Positions 16,972-25,633 of a DNA stretch of 64,000 bases are shown here, one piece after another. The position numbers were made by a program, and so were the translations under genes. This stretch comes from Convivina praedatoris (lineage in GTDB: Bacteria; Bacillota; Bacilli; Lactobacillales; Lactobacillaceae). Position 1 is the first letter of the stretch. Every line of letters starts with the position of its first letter. The DNA is taken from NCBI RefSeq assembly GCF_933208505.1, contig NZ_CAKOEU010000002.1. One strand, written 5' to 3'. The notes under the pieces were generated by a model that did no database searches, was not told where the DNA came from, and saw only the letters and a list, made by a program, of their open reading frames with translations.

Positions 16972-17562
16972 TTATTGGATGTTGAAATTGTAATTACGAA
17001 TTGAAAAGGCTACTACAATTAATTCAACGGCTGTAAAGGTAATGCTGATTGGTGGCCAGAAATAGACAGCGACAAAAATTAGAATGTTAATCAAGCCAAA
17101 GATCGGACTTTTAAGTAAACCATAAATGAACATTGACTGGATATAATGTTCACGTCCTGTCTGCTCTTGAATAATTTCGGCTAGCAATGCTTGACTAATG
17201 CCATAATAGGCCACTGTCCAAGCTAGAAAAATAATTAAATAGAAATAAGCAGGGGCAACCTGAGTGGGGAAACGGCCCAACCAAGCCGCCGAAACTGGAA
17301 TCAAGGACATGGTAAAGAGCCATACATTATTTAACCAGTAGATTTTTAGATTAAGATGTTTAACTAGTTCAAACATGTAGTGATGATTAAACCAGGCCAC
17401 GCCAATAAACAAGAAACCCACCATATAAGAAATCAGGTAAGGACCTTCGTGTAGCAAAGCCGTAATGTCAGCGGACTCGGGGACTTTAAATTCCAAGACC
17501 ATAATAGTCACAATAATTGGCACCATAGCATCGGTGAAGGCTTCAATGAGCCCTTTGTTCAT
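16972..17562 (-). CDS. TMEM175-like (DUF1211) potassium channel protein
   Basis: A 196-residue protein with six membrane helices. The first helix carries IEAFTDAMVPIIVTIMVLEF, a variant of the FSD...TLLxLE signature of bacterial TMEM175 proteins, followed by P. Bacterial members form tetrameric K+-selective leak channels without a TVGYG filter. Length suits a single six-helix unit. It is one of two potassium-channel-like genes in this part of the window. Function here is by family only. Confidence 0.85.
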   Translation of the reverse strand: MNKGLIEAFTDAMVPIIVTIMVLEFKVPESADITALLHEGPYLISYMVGFLFIGVAWFNHHYMFELVKHLNLKIYWLNNVWLFTMSLIPVSAAWLGRFPTQVAPAYFYLIIFLAWTVAYYGISQALLAEIIQEQTGREHYIQSMFIYGLLKSPIFGLINILIFVAVYFWPPISITFTAVELIVVAFSIRNYNFNIQ

Positions 17563-17638
17563 AATAAATTCTCCCTAAATTAGTATTTAAAACAATAATC
17601 TTAATTTTACACTAATTAAAATATATACACACGGTGAT

Positions 17639-17651
17639 TTAACTGTTAAAT
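17639..17651. promoter_or_regulatory. Palindrome TTTAACTGTTAAA upstream of hom
   Basis: An odd-length palindrome in the 204-base region between the TMEM175-like gene and hom. Two GGTGATTT copies flank it (17633 and 17657 areas). It is a possible operator for hom; the regulator is unknown. No T-box motif is seen here. Confidence 0.3.
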
Positions 17652-17766
17652 TTTGTGGTGATTTGTGAGGTATTTATTAAAGAATTATCAACACAGACTT
17701 AAAAATGATGATAAGATAACTGAGATTAAGTCATTTTAAAAGTCAGATAACACGGAGGAACAACGA

Positions 17767-18951
17767 TTGAAAATTGCGATTTTAGGACATGGAACGGTCG
17801 GACAAGGTGTTAGTGAAATTATCAATGACGCCCCTGTTAGTAAAAGTACTGCTCAAATTGACATTGCCTATGTCTGGGTACGTCCGGAAAAAGAAAATGA
17901 CCAACCACACTACACCGCTGACTATCAAAAAATTTTAGATGATCCGACGGTAGATGTTGTGGTGGAAGTATTGGGGGGCATTGAACCAGCGCGCACCATG
18001 ATTCTTGCTGCATTAGAACATGGGAAACATGTGGTAACGGCCAATAAAGCTGTTGTCGCTCGCTATTTGGTTTTGTTTAATCAAATGGCTGAGAAACATC
18101 AGGTTAAATTCTACTTTGAATCCAGTGTCGGTGGTGGAATTCCGTGGATTATTAATTTAGAACGGGCTTTGCGCATTGATGAAGTTGATTCTATTCACGG
18201 GATTTTCAACGGTACCAGTAACTTTATCTTAGATCAGATGACTAAAACCGGAGCTTCCTTTGAGGATATCTTAAAAGAAGCCCAAGATTTGGGCTATGCT
18301 GAAGCGGATCCAAGTGCTGATATTGATGGTTTTGACATTGAAAATAAATTATGTATTAGTGCTGGTATTGCCTATAACACTGTGATTGAACCTGGTGATC
18401 AGCTCTTGAAGTTTGGTATTCGTAATATTACGGCTGCTGACATTGCTTTTTTTAAGAAACACAACTGGGTGGTGAAATTACTAGGGCGTAGTCTTCGTAA
18501 GGAAGATACTTATAGTTTTATTATTGAACCGACCCTTTATCTGCCTGGTGAAATTGAAGCTGGTGTTCATGATAACTATAACTATGTTGGTCTGCGGGGC
18601 ACTACCATTGGAAAACTAAGTTTTAACGGACAAGGGGCTGGTAAGTTGCCGACAGCACACGCCTTAATGCAAGATATTTTAGATTTGCAACAGGGTGCCA
18701 ATCATTTGTACCAAAATTTTGATCAAAAATTAGTTTTGGATAATCGTCGTAGTATTCGGAACTATGTGATTCGAACGGAGTTGGATTTGCGCCAATCCTT
18801 CGCCGATTATGATTTACAACAAAACGGACATTACTGGTTAGTAGCTGACATTAATGCTGAAGACTTACATCGAAAAATAGCGGATTTGATTCAGCAAGAT
18901 GAACATATTTTCTTTGCCTGCTTAAACCGTCGTGCGCAAGCAATCTTATAA
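17767..18951 (+). CDS. hom: Homoserine dehydrogenase
   Basis: A 394-residue NAD(P)H-dependent enzyme that reduces aspartate semialdehyde to homoserine, the branch to methionine and threonine. It has the N-terminal Rossmann motif ILGHGTVGQG, VTANKAVVA, and the family signature GIFNGTSNFILDQM...YAEADPSADIDGFD. The start is TTG with ACGGAGG well placed upstream. The C-terminal regulatory part after about residue 325 is shorter than in 425-435-residue family members, so the ACT domain looks reduced. It stands alone, without thrB or thrC. It draws on the product of the lysC and asd genes found downstream. Confidence 0.93.
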   Translation: MKIAILGHGTVGQGVSEIINDAPVSKSTAQIDIAYVWVRPEKENDQPHYTADYQKILDDPTVDVVVEVLGGIEPARTMILAALEHGKHVVTANKAVVARYLVLFNQMAEKHQVKFYFESSVGGGIPWIINLERALRIDEVDSIHGIFNGTSNFILDQMTKTGASFEDILKEAQDLGYAEADPSADIDGFDIENKLCISAGIAYNTVIEPGDQLLKFGIRNITAADIAFFKKHNWVVKLLGRSLRKEDTYSFIIEPTLYLPGEIEAGVHDNYNYVGLRGTTIGKLSFNGQGAGKLPTAHALMQDILDLQQGANHLYQNFDQKLVLDNRRSIRNYVIRTELDLRQSFADYDLQQNGHYWLVADINAEDLHRKIADLIQQDEHIFFACLNRRAQAIL

Positions 18952-18954
18952 AGT

Positions 18955-18989
18955 AAAAGGTATCTAGTTTAATTGACTAGATACCTTTT
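18955..18989. terminator. Bidirectional terminator after hom
   Basis: AAAAGGTATCTAGT and its exact reverse complement flank a seven-base loop. It lies between hom and the convergent acetyltransferase gene, whose stop codon it overlaps. Confidence 0.9.
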
Positions 18990-19488
18990 ATTTTAGATAG
19001 AGTCCATAGAGCTGCTGGCTTAATAAATCACCATGCTGATTACGGGCGATATTGGGTAGTTCGCCCCACAAAGTAAAGTTATGCTTTAGCAGGAGATGAT
19101 TGCTGGCAGCGTTGACGGAAAAGGTTGTGGCTACTAAGTTATCAAAGGCTTGATCCTGGGCAATTGCCAATAACTTTCTTAGTATTTTAGTTCCTAATCC
19201 CTGACCACGATAGGCCATATCCAAATAGTAGGAGACTTCGGCAGTCTGTTGATAACCAGGACGAATATTATAAGTTGATAGATAACCATAGCCGATTACC
19301 TCATGATCATCAACTAGAACTAGGAGGGGATAGTGGTCATTATCTACGTGACTTCCAAGGACCGAAATGCGCTGTTGCGGTGTTTTTGGTACTAAGTCTG
19401 CTGTGATGTTACCGTGCTGAATGGCTTGGTTATAAATAGTAGTAATCCGTTGAAAATCAGTCATTAGGGCTGGACGAAAGCTAAGCAT
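18988..19488 (-). CDS. GNAT acetyltransferase, phosphinothricin-acetyltransferase-like
   Basis: A 166-residue GCN5-related N-acetyltransferase. The acetyl-CoA loop is RGQGLGTKIL, with AEVSYYLD before it and VNAASNHLLLKHNFTLWGEL after it, in the order of the PAT/YncA subgroup. Members acetylate small amines or methionine derivatives; the substrate cannot be read from sequence. The ATG at 19488 has GGAGG five bases upstream. A TTG further upstream at 19500 lies within that ribosome site and is unlikely. Single gene. Confidence 0.88.
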   Translation of the reverse strand: MLSFRPALMTDFQRITTIYNQAIQHGNITADLVPKTPQQRISVLGSHVDNDHYPLLVLVDDHEVIGYGYLSTYNIRPGYQQTAEVSYYLDMAYRGQGLGTKILRKLLAIAQDQAFDNLVATTFSVNAASNHLLLKHNFTLWGELPNIARNQHGDLLSQQLYGLYLK

Positions 19489-19576
19489 AGGTGCCTCCAA
19501 AATAAAGTTAGAGGTATCTTAGCATAAGTTGGTTAGAATTTAAAATTGTATTTTTTTGATAATAGTGTTATTTTTA

Positions 19577-19599
19577 GTTTGATAACGGTGTTACCAAAC
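19577..19599. promoter_or_regulatory. 23-bp inverted repeat, likely TetR operator
   Basis: GTTTGATAAC-GGT-GTTACCAAAC has ten-base arms with one mismatch and a three-base centre. It lies 23 bases before the TetR gene start, as expected for autoregulation. Confidence 0.7.
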
Positions 19600-19621
19600 G
19601 GGAAAATCAATGGGGGAGAAA

Positions 19622-20167
19622 ATGCAAGATACTCGCACAAAAATTATTAACAACGCTTTAAATTGGTTGTCTGACCACAATTATCAAGATTTTTCTTTAC
19701 GGCAAATCATGCAAACTGCAGGACTGACCACTGGGGCTTTTTATCGTAATTTTCGTGATAAAGAAGAGCTTTTTCACGAAATAACCTTAATTTTATCGCA
19801 GAAAATGAACCAGGAGTTATTAGAACATTCTGAATCGAGTGGGGATGCCTTTGATCAACTATTAACTTTGGCCCAAAGATTACATCAAAAATTTGAGCAA
19901 GAACCACAAGTGATGAATTTTTTGTTCTTTAATGATAGTTTGCTAGGGATTTATCAACAAAAAGAAGCTAACTTTGCCTTTTTAAGTGAAATTATGCAAT
20001 TAGTTCATCAGGTTAATCAAAAAAATATTCCAGATCAGCAATTATTTGTCCAAATCTGGTCCTTTATTCAGGGGTATTCTTTGCTCATTCATCATGGAAT
20101 AGTGCAATATGATTCCAGCTTAGTTAGGATGACCCTATTGGAATTTGCTGGGAGGAATCTTAAATGA
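19622..20167 (+). CDS. TetR-family regulator
   Basis: A 181-residue regulator. The N-terminal helix-turn-helix is FSLRQIMQTAGLTTGAFYRN followed by FRDKEELF, typical of TetR/AcrR. The C-terminal part is the variable ligand-binding and dimer domain. The ATG at 19622 follows GGGGGAG; an in-frame ATG at 19610 is inside that site. The stop overlaps the next start as ATGA. The next two genes encode flavin-dependent reductases, so the ligand is likely a quinone, nitro-compound or similar electrophile (inference). A strong inverted repeat lies just upstream. Confidence 0.9.
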   Translation: MQDTRTKIINNALNWLSDHNYQDFSLRQIMQTAGLTTGAFYRNFRDKEELFHEITLILSQKMNQELLEHSESSGDAFDQLLTLAQRLHQKFEQEPQVMNFLFFNDSLLGIYQQKEANFAFLSEIMQLVHQVNQKNIPDQQLFVQIWSFIQGYSLLIHHGIVQYDSSLVRMTLLEFAGRNLK

Positions 20168-20742
20168 GTTATTTAATCGTCTATTGCCACCCTTATCCAA
20201 ATAGCTTTAATCACGCTATCTTAAGGTCAGTGTGCAATAATTTGCGCAATAAAGGTGCTGACCTAAAGGTAATTGACCTCTATCGTGATCAATTTAATCC
20301 CATTTATTCGGTTGAAGAGTTACGTCTATTTTCCAGTGGGGAGACTGTTGATCCTTTAATCCAAGAGTATTGGAACTTGCTAACCAAGGCCAAAACAATT
20401 ATATTTATCACACCTGTATGGTGGAATGATATTCCTGGGATGTTAAAGGGGTTTATTGACAAAGTTATGAAGCAAAACAAAGCTTATACTGTGGGTAAGT
20501 TAGGTCTTAAAGGCAATTTATCCAACATCAAACATTGTTATTTGCTAACGACGTCAACTTCACCAACTTTTTATTTGAGATTTCTGATGGGCAATGCCGT
20601 CCAGGGTGTTTTCCTGAATAAAACCCTTAAACAACTAGGTTTTCAACATCGTCGCTGGCAAAACTTTGGGATGATTTCAACCGCCAAGAAGCAGCGTTTG
20701 ACACAGTATTTACATCAATTAAGCTGTCAATCATTCAAATAA
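20164..20742 (+). CDS. Flavodoxin-fold NAD(P)H oxidoreductase (MdaB/KefF/YwrO type)
   Basis: A 192-residue flavoprotein of the Flavodoxin_2 family. It begins YLIVYCHPYPNSFN, the phosphate-binding part, and contains ITPVWWNDIPGMLKGFIDKV, the flavin-contact motif of quinone reductases. Enzymes of this family reduce quinones or nitro-aromatics with two electrons using NAD(P)H. It is coupled to the TetR gene by a four-base overlap and followed 21 bases later by a second reductase gene. It is likely induced when the regulator releases the operator. Confidence 0.85.
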   Translation: MSYLIVYCHPYPNSFNHAILRSVCNNLRNKGADLKVIDLYRDQFNPIYSVEELRLFSSGETVDPLIQEYWNLLTKAKTIIFITPVWWNDIPGMLKGFIDKVMKQNKAYTVGKLGLKGNLSNIKHCYLLTTSTSPTFYLRFLMGNAVQGVFLNKTLKQLGFQHRRWQNFGMISTAKKQRLTQYLHQLSCQSFK

Positions 20743-20763
20743 TTCCAAGAAAGAAGAAGTTCT

Positions 20764-21318
20764 ATGAAAAAAATTGCATTGATTATCGGATCAAACCGCT
20801 CGCAAAGAGTATCTTTATCAATTGGGAAGTGGGCGCTAAAGCAGTTGAAATCAAAGGCCTTTACAGTTGATATAATTGATTTGGCGGATATTAACCTGCC
20901 CTGGTTAGATGAACCTGAAATCCCAGCCAAAGGTAATTATCGATTAGAAAGTACTCAACAATGGGCAAAGTTAGTCGCAAGCTATGATGGTTTTATTATG
21001 CTCTATCCTCAATACAATTGGGGGTATCCAGCCGTTTTAAAGAATGCTCTAGATAGCCTATATGCTGAATGGCATAATAAGCCAGTTAGTTTAATTTCTT
21101 ATGGATCCCATGGGGGTTTTCAGGGGATGCAAGCTATGCGTTGGGTTTTGGCCGGTTTGAAGATGAAACCGCTAGCGACTCAAGTGGGCCTGATTATGAC
21201 TGATGATATGGTCAATGAGGCCGGCCAATTTATTGATATTGATGCTGCTTTAGCCAATCAATCTTTTAATCTTGATTTATTACGACAAAATTTTGAACAG
21301 GAACTAGCAAAAAAATGA
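20764..21318 (+). CDS. NADPH-dependent FMN reductase
   Basis: A 184-residue flavodoxin-like enzyme of the FMN_red family: IIGSNRSQRVSLSIGKW at the N terminus binds FMN phosphate, and YPQYNWGYPAVLKNALDSLY with SYGSHGGFQG are the flavin-contact segments. Such proteins (azoreductase/chromate reductase/YhdA group) transfer electrons from NADPH to flavin and on to quinones or azo compounds. It is the third gene of the TetR operon. It ends shortly before the MFS gene leader. Confidence 0.88.
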   Translation: MKKIALIIGSNRSQRVSLSIGKWALKQLKSKAFTVDIIDLADINLPWLDEPEIPAKGNYRLESTQQWAKLVASYDGFIMLYPQYNWGYPAVLKNALDSLYAEWHNKPVSLISYGSHGGFQGMQAMRWVLAGLKMKPLATQVGLIMTDDMVNEAGQFIDIDAALANQSFNLDLLRQNFEQELAKK

Positions 21319-21363
21319 TTTTTCCGAGTCGCTTTTTTGTGTGAATAAAGGTACAATGTAATT

Positions 21364-21408
21364 TTGATAGGTCTGACGGAACCGGTACCGCATAGGCGCC
21401 GCTATCAA
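21364..21408 (+). ncRNA. GC-rich stem-loop at the 5' end of the MFS mRNA
   Basis: TTGATAG (21364-21370) pairs with CTATCAA (21402-21408) around a GC-rich centre that can itself fold (CGGAACCGGTACCG). TACAAT at 21352-21357 is a likely -10, which would place the transcript start at this hairpin. It may stabilise the mRNA or act as a leader element. No known riboswitch class is recognised. Confidence 0.35.
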
Positions 21409-21432
21409 TTTAAAAGGGAGATTATTAATTAC

Positions 21433-22770
21433 ATGTCGGAAGAGAAGCAAGCAGCGAATCAATTACCAATTCGTTCGGTTAAATATTTAACTTTTCTGAG
21501 TTTTGGTATCTTTGGAACGCAGATGGCCTTTGGATTGGAAAGTTCACAACTGGGACGTCTATTTCAAACAATTGGCGCCAAACCTGAATTATTAGGAATT
21601 ATTTTTATTATTCCATCGTTGACCGGACTAATTGCTCAGCCTTTGATTGGGAAGTATTCTGATCGGACTTGGCTACCAAGCTTGGGTGGCCGTCGGATGC
21701 CGTATTTAATTATCGGTAGTATATTAACGGTTTTAAGCTTAATCATATTGCCAAATTCAGGATCATTTGGCTGGCCTGCGGCGATGGCCGTGAGTGTGGC
21801 AGCTGCCATTGTTGGAATTTTTATGGTAGCATCTAATGTCTGCGTTCAACCCTATAAAATGTTAGTCGGTGATATGGTCCACAGCCGACAAAAGGGACAA
21901 GCCTACGCTATTCAGAGTTTACTGTTAAATGCTGGTATCTTGATTGCTGCCGTAGCGCCTTTTATTATGACTAGCATGGGGATATCTAACACGGCCAAGC
22001 CAGGCGTAGTACCTGATACGGTCGCTTATGCTTTTTACTTGGCGGCCATTGCGATTAGCTTGTGCAGTTTGGTCACAATTAAAAATGTGAAAGAATACTC
22101 ACCTGAAGAATTTAACCAGTATCATGGAAACGGGGAACAACAGGCTGCACCTAAGAACATGAAAAAATTGCTTACCGAGGCACCTCGCATTTTTTGGATT
22201 ATGGCGTTGGTTCAATTCTTTGCCTACTTTGCTTTTAGTTACTTGTGGGTCTACGGAGCCGGGGTAATGGCTGATAATATTTATGGGACAACCAATCCGA
22301 ATAGTGTTGGTTATCAACAGGGTGGCAATTTGTTTGGCTTAATGTCAGCTCTGTATGCCTTAATTACTGTGTTAATTACAATCTTTTTGTCGCGATTGGC
22401 CAAAAAATATTATGTAAAAACGTTAGCAATCACGTTGATGATTGGTGGCTTTGGCTTTATATCCATCTTTCTAGCCCATACTTTATTTACGATGACCTTG
22501 TCCTTTATTTTGGTAGGAATTGGTTGGTCAGCTCTGACGGTTTATCCATTGACCTTCGTGACTGATGCTATTCCAAATCGCTATATGGGCACTTATTTGG
22601 GTCTTTTCAATGCTCAATTATGTATTCCACAAATTGCTGGTTCCTTGCTTAGTGTGGTTTTGTTACCACTCTTGCATGGCTCTATGCCACGGATGATTTT
22701 TTTATCAGGTATTTTGCTGATTTTAGCAGCCTTTTCAACGTTAATTATTAAAAAAGAAGATATTCAATAA
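21433..22770 (+). CDS. MFS sugar transporter, SLC45/GPH-like
   Basis: A 445-residue carrier with twelve predicted membrane helices. The first helix LSFGIFGTQMAFGLESSQLG and the loop SDRTWLPSLGGRRMPYL are typical of SLC45-type and sucrose/maltose MFS carriers. It probably imports a disaccharide or other glycoside with protons; the substrate is unknown. I start at the ATG at 21433 with AGGGAG upstream; the longer frame from a TTG at 21364 would include the leader hairpin. No sugar hydrolase lies next to it. The trehalose-type phosphorylase is 11 kb away. Confidence 0.85.
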   Translation: MSEEKQAANQLPIRSVKYLTFLSFGIFGTQMAFGLESSQLGRLFQTIGAKPELLGIIFIIPSLTGLIAQPLIGKYSDRTWLPSLGGRRMPYLIIGSILTVLSLIILPNSGSFGWPAAMAVSVAAAIVGIFMVASNVCVQPYKMLVGDMVHSRQKGQAYAIQSLLLNAGILIAAVAPFIMTSMGISNTAKPGVVPDTVAYAFYLAAIAISLCSLVTIKNVKEYSPEEFNQYHGNGEQQAAPKNMKKLLTEAPRIFWIMALVQFFAYFAFSYLWVYGAGVMADNIYGTTNPNSVGYQQGGNLFGLMSALYALITVLITIFLSRLAKKYYVKTLAITLMIGGFGFISIFLAHTLFTMTLSFILVGIGWSALTVYPLTFVTDAIPNRYMGTYLGLFNAQLCIPQIAGSLLSVVLLPLLHGSMPRMIFLSGILLILAAFSTLIIKKEDIQ

Positions 22771-22798
22771 AAGGACGTGCAATTAGCACGTCCTTTTT
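22769..22798. terminator. Bidirectional terminator
   Basis: AAAAGGACGTGC-AATTA-GCACGTCCTTTT is a perfect 12-bp stem between the convergent MFS and dapF genes. Confidence 0.9.
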
Positions 22799-23783
22799 AC
22801 TTTCGATTTAAACTATTAACAAAGTTGAGATAAGCTTTTTCTTCGGTTGTTGATGTAATACTTAGCTGATCTGGTTGTAACTGACTAGAATGAAGTAGGG
22901 CCTCATCAAGGGTTATTTTAGCCGTAAAAGTAGCGTTACCAATTAGTTCAATCCACTGTTGTGCGCCATTAGGATGGACAATCGTTTTGACCATTCCGCC
23001 AGGGTTAAAGACTTCGATTGGTTGTCGAACATCGACCAAGTCAGGATAGTTTTGCGCAAAAGCTAACGATGTCGCTGACATCCCAGTTCCACAGGCATTA
23101 GTAAAGCCCACTCCGCGTTCATATGTTCGTACAAAAAGACGATTAGGACCGAGAATTTTAGCGAAATTAACATTGACACCATCCGGGAAATATGGATTGG
23201 TTTGATTTAATTTTTGACCTAAATCACCTAGAGTTTGGCTGAGATCTTCTTCATCCTTTACAAAGCTGATCAGATGTGGATTAGGTACGGCCAGTCCTGT
23301 AAAAAGAAGTCGGTCACTAAGTTCAGGTAAATATTCATTAATAATTTCATCCTTGCCTAACTTGTCAAATGGCAGGGCAGTTCGTTCATAGCTAACCGGT
23401 GAAATTTCAACTGAAAAAGCTTTGACTTCAGGGGCTAAATCTTTTTTATGGCTAACTCGTAAATCAGCTGCTGAGGTCTCAACTGTGAATTCAGTTTGAT
23501 TATATTTTTCAGCCAGGTAACGCCCAACACAGCGTAAGCCGTTACCACACATGGAAGCTCGGCTACCATCAGCGTTGACGACTATCATTCGCCCGATAGG
23601 ACCAGGATGGGTAGCTGCTTCAATAACTAAAACACCATCTGCACCGGCCCAGTTAGCGTCTTTTTGACAGTAATTTAAGGCTAATTGTGTGAGTTCTTCT
23701 TCGGACAAAGCTTGGTCTAAACTAGTTTGATCTAGGATGAAAAATTGATTTTCAGAACCGTGAACACGGGTTAATTCTGCCAT
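22797..23783 (-). CDS. dapF: Diaminopimelate epimerase
   Basis: A 328-residue cofactor-free epimerase that converts LL- to meso-diaminopimelate. The two catalytic cysteines are visible: Cys79 in MCGNGLRCVGR and Cys231 in FTNACGTGMSA. It is longer than the usual 270-280 residues, with a C-terminal extension of about 40 residues after the second half. It starts two bases after the lysC stop, so the two form an operon. Its product feeds lysine synthesis (LysA, opposite strand) and may feed cell-wall peptide synthesis. Confidence 0.95.
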   Translation of the reverse strand: MAELTRVHGSENQFFILDQTSLDQALSEEELTQLALNYCQKDANWAGADGVLVIEAATHPGPIGRMIVVNADGSRASMCGNGLRCVGRYLAEKYNQTEFTVETSAADLRVSHKKDLAPEVKAFSVEISPVSYERTALPFDKLGKDEIINEYLPELSDRLLFTGLAVPNPHLISFVKDEEDLSQTLGDLGQKLNQTNPYFPDGVNVNFAKILGPNRLFVRTYERGVGFTNACGTGMSATSLAFAQNYPDLVDVRQPIEVFNPGGMVKTIVHPNGAQQWIELIGNATFTAKITLDEALLHSSQLQPDQLSITSTTEEKAYLNFVNSLNRK

Positions 23784-23785
23784 TA

Positions 23786-25156
23786 TTAGGCCTCTTTTCT
23801 GTTTTTAAAAAAGTGATGATAAATATCGATGACGGCTTGATTAGCATCAGCTCGGCTGGTACCAATCATGGTTGAAATTTGGGAAGCGCCTTGATTAATC
23901 ATATTGACAGGAATCCCTTTTTGGGCCAAAACATTGATTGCCTCGCTAGTAGCTTTGCTTTGACGAAGCATCCCTTCGCCGACCACCATAATAATGGAAT
24001 AATCGTCAATCCACTTCAAAGTATCCGGGTGTAAGACGTCTTGCACTTCCTGACATAATTGCTGAATAGTAGTTTGATTGAATTGTCGGTTATCAAAAAT
24101 AATGGTTAAATCATCAATTCCAGATGGCATGTGTTCATATGAAATGCCGTATTTATAAAAGATTTGCAACAACTTCAAAGTCAGACCAACTTCTTGGTTT
24201 AAGAGATACCGGTGCAAATACAAAGCGGAAAAATGATTGGAACTAGTGACCCCAGTAATCGGATACTGGGGCTGGAAGCCGTCTTCGGGGACAATCATGG
24301 TACCGGGTGCCTGGGGATCATTGGTGTTTTTGACGTTAATTGTGACCTCACCCTCAATGGCTGGGATAATCGCTTCATCGTTGAAAACGGAAAAACCAGC
24401 ATATGATAATTCCCGCATTTCTCGATAGGTCATCTCAGCGATGGGAGCTGGCTTGTCAATAATCTTAGGGTTAGCCACGTAAATTGAAGAGACATCGGTA
24501 AAATTTTCATAAAGAGAGATGCCCAGACCGCGCGCAACAATGGATCCGGTGATATCCGAACCGCCACGGGCAAAAGTTGCAATTTGCTCATTTTTGGTAA
24601 TACCGAAGAAGCCTGGGAAAACTAAAATATCCTGCTCTTCATACTTCAGTTGTGCTAAATTGGTATAGGTTTCAGGTAGAACCGTTGCACTATTGGCATC
24701 ATCACTGACAATTAACCCAGCTTGAGCCGGATCAATGAAGCGAGCGGGAAGCCCTAATTTTTGCAGAACCATGGCCATTAGCATGGCGTTTAATTTTTCA
24801 CCATGTGCCTTAAAATAGGCTAGGCGGTAATCTGAGTCAATGAATTTTTGGTCAGGTAGGGCTAGGATGGTATCTAGAATGGGGACAAAGGTTGCCGCAT
24901 CAAGTTGGAAATAATCACTAATAGCTTGATAGCGGGCAATAATTTCTGTTTGAGCTGTCTGAGGGCCGGCTTGCTGACTTTCTTGGGCGTATTGGATTAG
25001 TAAATCAGTAACCTTGATATCATCGTCAAAACGCTTTCCTGGAGCGGAAACTACCACCACTTTGCGTTGAGAATCGCTCTTAATAATATCAACGACTTTT
25101 TGATATTGACGGCCGTCAGCTAGTGAACTTCCGCCAAATTTGACAACTTTTTTCAT
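23786..25156 (-). CDS. lysC: Aspartate kinase
   Basis: A 456-residue aspartokinase, the first step from aspartate to lysine, methionine and threonine. The N-terminal VVKFGGSSLADG binds ATP. FPGFFGIT and FARGGSDITGSIVARGL are further kinase motifs. Tandem ACT domains follow from about residue 300, with a conserved INQGASQISTMIG segment. The ATG at 25156 has GGAAGG eight bases upstream; a TTG two codons earlier is less likely. It leads the lysC-dapF operon and is divergent from the lysine riboswitch operon. TTGCAT / TAAAAT with a 16-base spacer upstream is a plausible promoter. Confidence 0.95.
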   Translation of the reverse strand: MKKVVKFGGSSLADGRQYQKVVDIIKSDSQRKVVVVSAPGKRFDDDIKVTDLLIQYAQESQQAGPQTAQTEIIARYQAISDYFQLDAATFVPILDTILALPDQKFIDSDYRLAYFKAHGEKLNAMLMAMVLQKLGLPARFIDPAQAGLIVSDDANSATVLPETYTNLAQLKYEEQDILVFPGFFGITKNEQIATFARGGSDITGSIVARGLGISLYENFTDVSSIYVANPKIIDKPAPIAEMTYREMRELSYAGFSVFNDEAIIPAIEGEVTINVKNTNDPQAPGTMIVPEDGFQPQYPITGVTSSNHFSALYLHRYLLNQEVGLTLKLLQIFYKYGISYEHMPSGIDDLTIIFDNRQFNQTTIQQLCQEVQDVLHPDTLKWIDDYSIIMVVGEGMLRQSKATSEAINVLAQKGIPVNMINQGASQISTMIGTSRADANQAVIDIYHHFFKNRKEA

Positions 25157-25308
25157 GCCCAATACCTTCCAATTATTTGCTTACAGATTGATTAATTTGA
25201 ATTTTAACAGTATTTTACATAGATGCAACAAGGATTTTCTAATAAACGGGTATTATTTAAGGCGACTATATGAATAAAAATTAAAAAAGTAGTATTTTGA
25301 TTTAGGAC

Positions 25309-25337
25309 TTGACGAATCAATTAAAATATTCTAAGAT
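25309..25337 (+). promoter_or_regulatory. Promoter of the lysine riboswitch operon
   Basis: TTGACG (25309-25314) and TAAGAT (25332-25337) are separated by 17 bases. Transcription would start just before the aptamer. The same two hexamers and spacing occur before the valS T-box leader. Confidence 0.6.
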
Positions 25338-25344
25338 TTTAATG

Positions 25345-25530
25345 ATCGAAGAGGTTGCAACTAAGACTACTAGGTTAACTAAGTCCCTGTGAGGGCGGTG
25401 ACGTTAACCGAACAGCAAGGTTGCCGAAGTTTATCAACTATCACAGTAGTCGGTAGGCTGGGGCGTAGCTTAAGAGGCTGCGAACTGTCACAAGTAAATT
25501 CTTGTGGGGCGCTTTCGACAATGGAAACCG
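25345..25530 (+). ncRNA. Lysine riboswitch (L-box)
   Basis: The leader contains the L-box core features in order: GAAGAGGTTGCAACTAAG at the 5' side, a long P2 stem (GGTTAAC ... GTTAACC), the TTGCCGAAGT segment with AGTCGG, and ACTGTCACAAG ... CTTGTGGGGC near the 3' side. It directly precedes lysA and six more lysine/DAP genes, with a terminator hairpin between. In this class, bound lysine favours the terminator, so the operon should be shut off by lysine. The class assignment rests on core sequence and context; a covariance-model search was not possible. Confidence 0.88.
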
Positions 25531-25552
25531 ATAATAACTAGACGTCATGATT

Positions 25553-25603
25553 GGATTCTTTTGTATGAGGGTGTGCCCTTTGTGCGAAGGAATCCTTTTT
25601 TAT
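25553..25603 (+). terminator. Riboswitch-controlled terminator before lysA
   Basis: GGATTC...GAATCC arms with several G-U pairs and a GAGGG/CCCTT inner part, then CCTTTTTTATTT. It is the expected expression platform of the lysine riboswitch. Confidence 0.85.
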
Positions 25604-25633
25604 TTGAAAAATTAAAGTTAGGTTGGATAAATA

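Noticed and set aside
17563..17766. A T-box or riboswitch before hom
   Set aside because: No AGGGTGGNACCGCG-type motif, no terminator hairpin, and only simple AT-rich palindromes.
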